The translations under genes were made by a program, and so were the position numbers. A stretch of DNA of 32,802 nucleotides from a virus. The notes under the pieces were generated by a model that was not told the origin of the DNA, made no database searches, and was given only the letters and a program-made list of their open reading frames with translations. This document shows positions 1 through 9,700 of the stretch, one piece after another. The DNA is taken from positions 1 to 32,802 of the IMG/VR virus record IMGVR_UViG_3300021076_000190; one strand, given 5' to 3'. Position 1 is the first letter of the stretch. Every line of letters starts with the position of its first letter.

Positions 1-1777
1 TATATATACTAGTTGAAGAATTCCCGACAAATATACCAATATTCGAATTACCTGAAGCTGAGCTACCAGCGGCGTTCGGTGCATATAAAAGTACTGTACC
101 ACTTCTTGATGTATCACTTGAATATGTGTAAATTGAGGTGACAGTTGAGCTATTTCCTAAAGCAAATACACCTATTGCTGAGTTACCAGTTGCGGCACCA
201 AAATTCATAAATGAACTTAACGTATGCCCAGTTGTAACAAGGTCGCCGGAATAGGTGTATTTATTAGTTCCAAGCTCACTAATACCAAATGGAAATATTC
301 CCACCGTGGCGTTGCCAGTAGCTGCGCTGTCTAATGATATATTTGACAGTGAAGTTGCCGAAATAACAGTATCCCCGGAATATGTATATTTGTTGGTAGT
401 TACGGTGGAATTACCTATTCCAAATATACCAGAGATAGAATTACCAGTTGCCTGTCCATAAGTTAATGCAGCCAATAGTGCTGTTCCAGAAGCAACTGCA
501 TCGCTAGAGAAGGTATATTTATTGGTAGTTGTAGTTCCATTACCTAATGCAAATATACCTTCAGTTCCATCATTTATTGATGACGCAGTTATAGATGCAG
601 TTGCCGAAGCTCCAGTTCCACCTCCCCCAGTAAATCCTACTGTAGGCGCAACAGTGTACCCAGTGCCACCAGCAGTAACCGCAGCACTGGTTACTGAACC
701 CGATGATCCAATATCTGACCATGCAAACGTATATGGAGTTGTTCCACCAGTCGGCGTCACTGTAACATTACCAGTAGTAGCAGTTCCTGCACCAGTAATC
801 ACATCAGATATACTCAGAGGTGCCACTACGATCGATAATGGATTTGTTACCGGGGAAGCTGGTGGTGTAAATGATATAGAAAAACTACCAGCATTATATG
901 TTGTAGTTCCAGGATACGGAACTACCCCTGCTGATTTTACATACCCGACATTTGCTGTTACTGTTCCATCGAATGTAGCAGAATATGAATTTACTAAATA
1001 GAATACAAAATTTATTTTACCATCAGTCCCGGCAGTTGAATTTAAACTTGCGGTCACAGCAATAAAATTATTTGGATACGCAGAACTCAGACTCGGCACA
1101 TTGAAAAATACTTCCTGAGGAGTAGTTGTTAAACCATAAAATCCAATGCTCGAATTTAACCCACTTCCTGTAGATGTTGTAGATGTAGAATTAAAACTAA
1201 CAGTCCCCATATCGCCAATTAATGTTTGCCAAAACAAATCTTCTGGATCACTAGTCCCAACCGTCATTGAAGCACCAAGTGTTACTGATCCTCCAAGATT
1301 AAAGAAATATCTTGCATTATTCCAAGATCCAAAATCTATTTGCCAGTTATATGCTAACCCAGGAGTAGACCACGAAGTGCTATATGTTGCCGCCGGTTCA
1401 GATTGAGATGCCAACTGTCCGCCGGCAACATTCAGTCGATTAGTTCCTAAGCTACTAATAATTTGAGATAAAGTGTGGGTGCTGACATTATTGTATGCTA
1501 CGATTAATTGTCCAGGAGCAGCGGCAGATGGAATTGGTGAAGTGCTTGTTCCCTGGTGTATGCCGGAATTAGTTACAGCACTAAATAATGACGACCATTC
1601 CGCAGCAGTGACTATTGAACTAGCAGCTACAGTGGTTAATGCTGTCTGGCCATATCCATAATCGGCCTGAGACTGAATTGTTGACCCTTGATTAGTATCA
1701 GCAAAAATTTCATTTATTTGGGAAACAAACCCATTGTAATCAGTTGCTTCAATCAGTCCCGATGTTTGATATGCCAT
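1..1777 (-). CDS. Repeat-rich fibre-like structural protein, C-terminus beyond the window
   Basis: The frame is open from an ATG at 1777 down to the window edge (about 592 codons seen), preceded by a Shine-Dalgarno-like AAGGCAAG. The N-terminus (MAYQTSGLIEATDYNGF) and the Ser/Thr/Gly/Asn-rich composition suit a virion fibre or adhesin. The last 190 or so residues are tandem units of about 42 residues built on GIFxxGNSxxxTNKYTYSGDxVxxxTxL, with four full units and part of a fifth between positions 1 and about 570. Such units are common in phage tail-associated proteins. It lies 23 bases downstream of the fibre gene at 1801-2766 and is probably co-transcribed. There is no in-frame CGG. The specific receptor or role cannot be told. 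Confidence 0.75.
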   Translation of the reverse strand, partial: MAYQTSGLIEATDYNGFVSQINEIFADTNQGSTIQSQADYGYGQTALTTVAASSIVTAAEWSSLFSAVTNSGIHQGTSTSPIPSAAAPGQLIVAYNNVSTHTLSQIISSLGTNRLNVAGGQLASQSEPAATYSTSWSTPGLAYNWQIDFGSWNNARYFFNLGGSVTLGASMTVGTSDPEDLFWQTLIGDMGTVSFNSTSTTSTGSGLNSSIGFYGLTTTPQEVFFNVPSLSSAYPNNFIAVTASLNSTAGTDGKINFVFYLVNSYSATFDGTVTANVGYVKSAGVVPYPGTTTYNAGSFSISFTPPASPVTNPLSIVVAPLSISDVITGAGTATTGNVTVTPTGGTTPYTFAWSDIGSSGSVTSAAVTAGGTGYTVAPTVGFTGGGGTGASATASITASSINDGTEGIFALGNGTTTTNKYTFSSDAVASGTALLAALTYGQATGNSISGIFGIGNSTVTTNKYTYSGDTVISATSLSNISLDSAATGNATVGIFPFGISELGTNKYTYSGDLVTTGHTLSSFMNFGAATGNSAIGVFALGNSSTVTSIYTYSSDTSRSGTVLLYAPNAAGSSASGNSNIGIFVGNSSTSIY

Positions 1778-1800
1778 CTTGCCTTATTCCTGTAATTAAA

Positions 1801-2766
1801 TTATTTAACGCCCACTACTGCTAGTAATTGTCCTAATTTGTCTGTTAATTTATCTTCAAGAGCACGACCAATAATTTGAACTGAACTATATAGATGTAAA
1901 TCAGTAGGATTAACAGCTTCGGCTACTCCAGGTGTTTTACTAGCTACTAATCTCCATCCCTTTTTCGCTTTTCCAGTAACATAAACAGGTACTCGGCCAC
2001 TTAATGCTACATATGGATGTGTATCGTCATTGCCAGCTTTGGCATTTAACATGAATCCAGGGGCCGTACTAACTACACCGAATACATTCTTATCACCTTG
2101 TTCAGTAGTTCTTGTAATTTCAGCTTCGCCACCAAGTGCCACCACAGTTCCTGATTTCATTGGTTTATCGGCAGCATATCTTTCTGCTAAGTCGGAATAG
2201 TCAGCTGATGTTGCTACACCGTAAAATGTTCCACCAAATATATTAGTAGCAAAAATATCAGCTACTGGCTGTCCACTTGATCCAATTGAATTAGCAATCA
2301 AATTACCTGAAATAGTAGCACTTGTCGAGGCCATATTTCCTGTAAAGATACCATTGGTGGCATTAATATTACCTGTAACCGTTACGCCACCGCCAACTAT
2401 TAAGTTTCCAGGAATATTAGCATTGCCAGTTGAACTAATGGATGCTAATGACATCCAATTTGCAGATTCAGGAGAACCAGTAGTTTGAAACTTCACATAC
2501 ATGGTTTGATTTGTAGTGTTGAAAAATAATTGGCCTTGCTGTGTCCAAGACGCACTTGGTAGTGCAGGCCCGGCAAAATTTTCTAACATTTGTAAGAAAT
2601 TTTGTGCTATTGCAGCACCATAGTCGATCGCATTTCGGCCAACAAACTGGACACCAACTTGATTTACTGAGTCATAATAATTTGTATCAATTGCGTTATC
2701 TGGAATAGTGACTGTTCTGTCGCTTGGTGATAAGCCTGTATTTGCTTGCTGTATTTGGTATGGCAT
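1801..2766 (-). CDS. Tail fibre-like protein with a tail-fibre C-terminal domain
   Basis: 321 aa. The N-terminal part has short repeats of the type found in fibre shafts (GNLIVGGGVTVTGNINATNG). The C-terminal third, from about residue 185 (YSDLAERYAADKPMKSGTVV), followed by GVVSTAP, ALSGRVPVYVTG and LLAVVGVK, is the module seen at the end of many T4-like marine phage fibres, related to the self-processing chaperone (peptidase G2-like) domains of tail spikes. I have not identified the catalytic residues. The start is supported by AAGGAAATAAACAA before the ATG. Two GATAAATA late-promoter motifs lie upstream, at 2788 and 2830. It is probably a virion surface protein made late in infection. Confidence 0.75.
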   Translation of the reverse strand: MPYQIQQANTGLSPSDRTVTIPDNAIDTNYYDSVNQVGVQFVGRNAIDYGAAIAQNFLQMLENFAGPALPSASWTQQGQLFFNTTNQTMYVKFQTTGSPESANWMSLASISSTGNANIPGNLIVGGGVTVTGNINATNGIFTGNMASTSATISGNLIANSIGSSGQPVADIFATNIFGGTFYGVATSADYSDLAERYAADKPMKSGTVVALGGEAEITRTTEQGDKNVFGVVSTAPGFMLNAKAGNDDTHPYVALSGRVPVYVTGKAKKGWRLVASKTPGVAEAVNPTDLHLYSSVQIIGRALEDKLTDKLGQLLAVVGVK

Positions 2767-2787
2767 TTGTTTATTTCCTTAATATTA

Positions 2788-2795
2788 TATTTATC
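2788..2795 (-). promoter_or_regulatory. Late promoter motif GATAAATA
   Basis: An exact GATAAATA on the minus strand lies 21 bases before the ATG of the fibre gene at 2766. It differs by one base from the T4 late promoter TATAAATA, which gp55 recognises. The same octamer precedes several other minus-strand structural genes here. Confidence 0.55.
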
Positions 2796-2829
2796 GGAAT
2801 ATTAAAATATTCCGCATTATTCTTTACAT

Positions 2830-2837
2830 TATTTATC
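2830..2837 (-). promoter_or_regulatory. Late promoter motif GATAAATA (second copy)
   Basis: A second exact GATAAATA between the virion protein (ends 2846) and the fibre gene (starts 2766), 63 bases before the ATG. Together with the copy at 2788 it would give tandem late promoters. Confidence 0.5.
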
Positions 2838-2845
2838 ACCGGGTT

Positions 2846-3628
2846 TTATGATGAAAGTGGTCCCATTTGTATGCGAATAGTATAACCGGATTTCAATGCC
2901 GACGGTTGCCGCGACTTCTGTATGGGAGAAAACACAATATGTGTAATCATTGTTTTTGTATGAGTTCCTGGTATAGTTGAGAAATTTGTTCCTGTATTAA
3001 CAAAATTATCAACGTCTTGTATTGTTGCGGTCGATTGGCCAGAAAAAATATTATCAGAACCTACATATAGCGCAATTTCATTAAATACCAGTGTTGTTGG
3101 ATCAAAGGTTGATGGCAACGGATTTGGTGTAGAAGCCGTTCCTACAAATGATGAATTATCCAATACAGTCTGTGTTATTGCTGTTCCAGTAGTTATAGCA
3201 GTAGGTGGTTCTGAATAGTCTAAAATTACATTCACTATTATATCTTCATAATTTACCGCAGGATTATCGGGTGCAACATACGCTACTGAATTCGGATTAT
3301 AAGACGATGATCCAGTTGAATCATTAGATAGCAATTTCACATAAACTGTATTATACAAATTTGCGTTTGGATTTTTTACCAGACTATTTGCGCCACCCAA
3401 TGATGGTTTATACACAATATTACCAGATGGGTCTATATAGGCGCCGCCGTTACCGAAACCCATATATGCAAGAAAAGCATTTCCATTTCCAACAAGTGCC
3501 TGCGCAATTACTTCAGACATATTACCATACAATATATCATTATGCTGATCAAGTAAAATTTCACCTGTATCCTTGTCTTTTATTGTTAAGTGCCCTTTTA
3601 GTGCATATGAAATTAAATCAGTTAGCAT
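2846..3628 (-). CDS. Virion structural protein, needs three +1 shifts near its C-terminus
   Basis: An uninterrupted frame gives 260 aa, but the last part is best read with three +1 shifts at CGGC (2908-2911), CGGC (2898-2901) and CGGT (2885-2888). This gives 259 aa ending SGNRGIEIGYTIRIQMGP plus LSS. The unshifted reading there, SRQPSALKSGYTIRIQ, does not look like the pattern I recall for this family in T4-like phages, which ends in forms like NRxIEIxYTIRIQM. Because the three shifts total three bases, the frame returns to its start and hides them. The N-terminus is MLTDLISYALKGHLTIKDK. The gene starts one base after the stop of the 44-aa gene at 3630. Its exact place in the virion (tail or baseplate) is unknown. 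Confidence 0.75.
   Translation of the reverse strand: MLTDLISYALKGHLTIKDKDTGEILLDQHNDILYGNMSEVIAQALVGNGNAFLAYMGFGNGGAYIDPSGNIVYKPSLGGANSLVKNPNANLYNTVYVKLLSNDSTGSSSYNPNSVAYVAPDNPAVNYEDIIVNVILDYSEPPTAITTGTAITQTVLDNSSFVGTASTPNPLPSTFDPTTLVFNEIALYVGSDNIFSGQSTATIQDVDNFVNTGTNFSTIPGTHTKTMITHIVFSPIQKSRQPSALKSGYTIRIQMGPLSS
2885..2888 (-). other. CGGT +1 shift site (Gly247 of the virion protein)
   Basis: Third site in this gene. After two earlier shifts the frame reads ATC CGG TTA; dropping the C gives ATC GGT TAT (Ile-Gly-Tyr) and returns to the original frame, giving GYTIRIQM. Confidence 0.75.
2898..2901 (-). other. CGGC +1 shift site (Gly243 of the virion protein)
   Basis: Second site. After the first shift the frame reads CGT CGG CAT TGA; dropping the C gives CGT GGC ATT GAA (Arg-Gly-Ile-Glu) and avoids the stop. 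Confidence 0.75.
2908..2911 (-). other. CGGC +1 shift site (Gly240 of the virion protein)
   Basis: First site. The frame reads TCG CGG CAA; dropping the C gives TCG GGC AAC CGT (Ser-Gly-Asn-Arg). Taken alone, this CGG could be read as arginine. It is included because the next two in-frame CGGY sites follow exactly. Confidence 0.7.
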
Positions 3629-3629
3629 T

Positions 3630-3764
3630 TCACCCTCTTTTGTTTAGTATAATTTTATTCGTATCTCGATCTTTTATTAAGATATGGGCTTGTGGATTTA
3701 CATTTACGGTATCAACCGGCCCTGGAGATTTAGTTTTTGGTTTATCGTTGTTAATATTTATCAT
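3630..3764 (-). CDS. Small 44-aa virion-associated protein
   Basis: 44 aa, MININ at the start and the C-terminal half VNVNPQAHILIKDRDTNK followed by IILNKRG. The tail of the protein, with its hydrophobic-charged alternation ending in NKRG, is like small proteins that precede tail or baseplate genes in T4-like marine phages, but I do not recall a function. It sits between the giant structural gene (ends 3788) and the virion protein, whose ATG lies one base after its TGA, which suggests translational coupling. Its first codons happen to contain GATAAATA. Confidence 0.65.
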   Translation of the reverse strand: MININNDKPKTKSPGPVDTVNVNPQAHILIKDRDTNKIILNKRG

Positions 3765-3787
3765 TAAATTAAATACCTATAAAATAG

Positions 3788-6700
3788 TCATTGTATAATC
3801 TGTCCCGGCCCTTGTTTCAAGAATATAGCTTGAGGTGTCTGGGCCCACCATAGACCGCCTAAAGAAACAACATCAACAGTTGGATTAGCAAGATTCCATA
3901 TAACATCATTTGAATCAGGTGGGAAATTTTGACCCAATTCGGCATACACATTGGTGGAGCTATCTGCTATATGGTCATCTGGTGCTGTTCCATTAGTCCC
4001 TCTTATCAATGTGCCAAATTCCCATACATTGCTTGAAATTTCAACTTTACTTCTATACTCAATTCTCTCGCCGCCAATCCATAATGCACCTGGTGTCGTA
4101 GTTGTCGGTGACTGAAATACATTCGGGGACTGAACCTGGAATGATGCAGTCGTTGGTGCTATAGCCGGGGTAGTTGGATTACCACTATGGTCTTTTCCAC
4201 TTAATAATACGCCGGCAACTGAATTATTATTTCTATAGAATGCAACATTACCTGATCCTGTATTTTCTTTAGAACTAATATAATATGGAAGATTAACAAT
4301 TAAATTAATTGAATCTTGATCCCAATAAGTGCTACTATCCCATCCGTATTCGATGCTATTTTCTGATAATATATTCTCAACTACTGGATCTGATAAATCC
4401 CAAGTTTGATTTATTATTGACATTCCGCCGCCAATTTGATTCACTACAAATTCAGTATCGACATTAATTACTAAATTATCTCTTGAAGATCCTGAAACAA
4501 TTTCATTTCTATAAGGATTAAATCCAAGTGTAGCAAAACTTCCACTATCAAATAACACATACGCAACCGGGGGTATTTGTGATGGATTAATAACAGTATT
4601 CATCGGATCACTATAGAAATATACAGTATAAGTATCATCGGTATTCAATTCAACATAATAATCCTTTCCATATAATAAAATTATATCTACAATTTGAATT
4701 GCTATTATATTTGTAGGAACCACAAATGGCATAGTTCCCAATAAGCTAAATGTATAAGGATATAATTGTGATGCACCTTTCTTACTTGGATCATAAGTAG
4801 TCAATGAAATTTGATAGATAGTTTCATCAGACACATATTGCTGAATTGTGGTTACAAAAGTTTCTGCGTCTAATACATTTCCATATAATCCTACCCAGGT
4901 TGGCATTCCAGAATCCCATCCATTAGTATCCCATAAATGACCCTCGGATGTATCAAGTTCAGTGTCCCACTCTGCTGGCCATTCATCGCCGCCACCAGGC
5001 CCAAATGATAGAGTAATTTGTTGATTTAGTGTATCAATCGCAGTTCCTTGTGCTAAATCTAAATTAGTATAGCTTTCTAAATAGTCTCTAATTTGAGTAT
5101 GGTAAGGCTTAACATCATTAATATATCCAATAATATTAGTAATCTCATCAGGCACATAGAATTTTGTCTGAGTCAATGGAATATCATTTTCTTTAATGTA
5201 AATATATGATGTTTTAAATACCCAATTTGGATTTTTTTGCTCACTTAACACATAATTTAACATTGAGAAAAATAATAGATTTGTGTCAACTAAATTACTT
5301 TCAACAAACACTTCAGTATATAATGCATACAGTATTTGTCTTAATTCAGTAGATAATTCATATATAAATTTATCAGTGTAAATGGTTGGCAATATTTGAA
5401 TGGCGCTTAATTCATATCCAATTAATTCTAAATAAAGAGAGTTTGCTGAACTATTTGCTACCACATATAATGCATATCTCTGATCAGCAACTACTGGTTC
5501 ACTTGTGCCTTGTATAACAATAACAATTTCATTCAGGGTTAAATCTCCGGCCAATAAGGCTGCATTAGCTTCGGCTAAGGTTTGATATTGAACTTGTGGT
5601 TTAACATTTGCGTATCCAGGAGCATACCAGTTTACATAGGTCCAATAGTTGTCAGTTAATATATTATCATTCCATCCCGGGTTTGTATCACGAATAGGTA
5701 TGTTCAATAATAATGCATTTACTGCCTGATAGAAAATTTTTCTTGCGGCGTAAATATTTCGGAACATACCTTGTCTTGGACGATATTGAACACCATATTT
5801 TTCAGCATCACTTAATGATGGATCTGGAACAGGGAATATTTTTCCATAAACTGGAATTGTGCTCGAAGTGGCATCATCCCACGGTGAAATATCCCAGGGT
5901 GCAGTGTCCCATGGATTAAAATTACCAATTATAATGCCGTTACTATAATTATCAGACACTGGCAATACGTCTGTGTAGCCACAAATACTATCGACAAATT
6001 TATTCCAATAACCTACAGGTATTAATGAGTTTACATCATTTTCTCTATATAATCCCCATTGGGTATGTTTTTGGTCGTCTCTTTGTGATGTTCTATATTG
6101 AACTTGAACATTGTTTCCTTGATAAATTAATATGTCTTGAACATTATAAAATAGGTAAGAGTTATTTATACTAGTTTGTTGGATAGGCGCAAAATATGTA
6201 TAACCCTGAGTATTTGGATTAGTTAATAAATTTGAAACCTGAATCGCAGGTAATGTTCTATTCTGTAAGTTTGGCTGATTGGTAGTATTTAAAACCCAGA
6301 AATAATAAAGTGTTACAAAAATATTGGTTGCTGAATTAAAAGTTGTTATCTGAACTGCATCAGATGTCGATCTCGGTGTCCCAGGTCCAGTATATTGATC
6401 CGGCGTAACAGTGCTTTCAACCCATTCATAGATGTCTATTGATGAGCCTGGAAATAATTGACCCCAATTATTTCTTATATAGACTAAGTTATCAGTTGAA
6501 GTCTCCGATCCATCTAACGCAATTGGTTGTTCATAATAAAAATATCGGCAATTTGTAAAATCCCACCACAATTGACCCACTTGCGTTGGTCCAAAAGTTA
6601 TACTCGAACTATATAATCTTGGATTCGAAGTAATATTATATCTTGCAGGATCCTGAAATGAAAAATATGTAATATTTTGTCTGGCCAAGTTTGGTAATAT

Positions 6701-9700
6701 ACCTCTAAATGGATCATACACGGGTAGCAATATTTCCTGCAACTCTGTTTTAAATTGATAAATTTGTGCATTCAAGAACAATGAAGTATCAATTAATGGC
6801 TCTTGCTCCCTATATAAAGTTGGAACAGTTGCACTGATGCTATTTAAAGAAATAGTGTAAACTCCCCATTTACTATTCGGATCGATATCAATCCACACTT
6901 TATCATTATTTTCAACATAATATGGAAAAGTTGATGGCAAAGTCATAAATCTCATTGACTTGAAAACCAATAATGAATTTATAAATTGATATTCTGCTAA
7001 TTGTGTAGAGTCTAATGGATTTCCAGAACTATCTAATAATGAATAATTATTCCAAGTTAATACTACATTATATGTATTCGAATCCAGTGAATCGTCAACA
7101 ATAGTCACTTGCTGAGTAGTCACACTTGTCCCGAGCGACTGTAATGATACCAGGTAGGAATAAATTGGTTCCGGGGAGCCTGTCACTACATATTGTAATG
7201 ATACTAGATTAATATCATTGGCTGCTATCAGATCAATACCAATAACACTCAATATTAAATTACCGGATGAATCAGTATTAAATACAAATCCTTGATCCCA
7301 TAGTGTTACTTCATTATTTGTGATAGGAATTGATGGATCAACGGCAAATATTGTATCCCACGGCTGATCTTCATCGATAAATGGCGGTTGTAAAAATTGG
7401 TCCCAACGACTTTGAGCAATAGTAGCATCATAGGAAACTAACTTATAAATACCCCAGTCTAAATTCGAATTACTAGCAATCCATACTGTCTGACCTTCAA
7501 TAGGGTTTAATACTGGTGTATTCCAATTTGTAAAGGCAGAATTGAAATTAAAAGTTAGCCAAGTTACATCATTTCGGTTAGCATATCCTGCATTTGGAAT
7601 ATCATAATAAATGTTGTCAGTTGTAGGAAATACTAATGTGTATTCTGGCTCTGGCGGCCTTACAGTCCACACATTAGTTTCATCAATATCAATATCAATA
7701 ATATTATTTACAGGAGTATCATTAATTATTTCACCTTGATAGATTGAATATAATATATCAAGATTTGAAGGAGCCGACCCTGCATTTATTGTCACTAATG
7801 GATCATAAGTATATCCATATCCTGGGTCAGAAATATCAATTCTTGCTATCGTACCAGTAGAGGAATTTAATATTGCGTAAGCAGTTGCCTGTCTAATCGG
7901 ATATAACAATCTTGGATCGTCTGGCGACACATCTGGTGCGCCGATAATAATCAATGGTGGAGTTGTGTAACTATTCTGAGCATTTAAAATATAAATGCTT
8001 TGAACAAATCCTATTACATTCGGAACATAATTTAATCTTGCGACAATTACATTACCAGCATTTGGTATTGGTTCCAAAATAAATTCAGTTGAGACTTGTT
8101 GAATTGTATTACCAAATTCGCCAAGCAATAATGCCCATTCTTCGTATATGCTTACAGATTCGTTAGTGGTAACATTATTAAAATTACCAAACGCAGTATT
8201 ACATCTGAATAATTTATCAAATGACTGAATTGTCCCTTTTTGTCTAATAGCGCCTTGATAAAATAGATATTGAATATCGTTACTTAATTCTAAGTTATCT
8301 AAATAATCAATATTCTGAAATCCAATTAGGTGTCTAGCTAATGCTTCTGCACTTGGATTATCAATTTGAACATTTGGGTCATAGAAATATCTAATGTTAT
8401 CCACTAATGTGTTGTAATTTGGCAGTAATTGGTTATCCAGAATAATATAACCAGGTGCTTCCATTTTTCCATACCAATTACCACTTCTGAAACCATTGAA
8501 TAATAATCTTAACTGTCTTGATTGTAACAATGGATCATAAATTATATCATTAAAATCAGTTTCATTATCAAATATTAATATGTGTTCTATTTCAATTGCG
8601 CTAACTTGTAAATAGAAAATTCCACCGGCAGTTAAATCACTTGGTGTTACAGTAATTGTCTGCCCGCTTCTATTTATGGTTGTTTCAGATGGACTAATAG
8701 CAACACCATATTGGTTTAATATGCTATATACGCCATTTGATATTTTTTCTACATTATCAGGATACCCTTGAGCGACTGTGATTGATGCTACATTTGCCAA
8801 TGGACTAAGTTGAATTGATGCATCTGGTGCCCAACTCGAATTAATCCAAAACAAGAATTGTTTTGCAGAATATAACCAATCACTAATCATCGAAGTTGTA
8901 GGATCAACAACTGTAAAATCCCAACCTTGGGCAGATAAGAAATCTCCCCATCCAATTAAGAAATCAAACACGGCCTGCACATTCGCTAACACAGTCCCGT
9001 ATTGGATTTTCATTATTGTAGTCGAAGGATTTGGGTTATAAGATACTGTCACTCCACCAACAGTTGGTAATGCACCCAATTTTGTCCATAATAATGCATT
9101 AAAGGATGAAACATTTACTTGAGCATAATTACTCTCATAATACGCACCATTGTATCTTACTATATTGCCAGGATTATATGATGCACCAGTTTGAAAATAC
9201 GTCCAGGTTGCAGGTTGTCCACCTATAGTAATTTGTTGCGAACTACCAGGCTGACGAGTGTAAATAGTAAATTCTGAATTTACTAAATCGTACCCATAAA
9301 CTGCGAATGTTCCATTCGCTAATGCTCTTATTATCACGCCACTATAGGAATATGTCGCAATCGGGTTGCTTGTATGTAAGTCAACTTCGAAATTATTCAA
9401 TGGCACTGAGAGACTGGTGCTACTTGTGCCTGGAGAAACAGATTCGAGATAAACAGTGCATGTTGATTGGTTTGTGAATCCTGCAAATTTATTAGCAAGA
9501 TTCACATCTAGTGTTCGAATTTTTTGTCCAAAATACTGAGTTATATCTTCGCCTAAGTATAATAGATAATCACTAATCCATCTTTGGTATCCGAATCTTA
9601 TGGTAATAGTCCCGTCCGGTAATGTTTCTGCATGAACAATCTGATCAGAATTCTTTGGTCTCATCCAGGAAAAATACGGGTCGCCAGAACCTATAGCACC

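Noticed and set aside
255-1661. Plus-strand open frames across the left end
   Set aside because: They are antisense to the open minus-strand fibre-like gene, with no ribosome binding sites and proline- and valine-rich products typical of shadows of Gly/Thr/Asn-rich genes.
2909-2911. CGG at this place as a normal arginine codon, which would contradict the rule
   Set aside because: Reading it as arginine leaves the frame open, but treating it as a shift reveals two more in-frame CGGY sites in succession, returns to the same frame and gives a better family match. It is therefore counted as a site, with slightly lower confidence.
3755-3762. GATAAATA as a promoter of the 44-aa gene
   Set aside because: It begins within the ATG of that gene and is part of its coding sequence, so it cannot be that gene's promoter. 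It could still serve the gene downstream.
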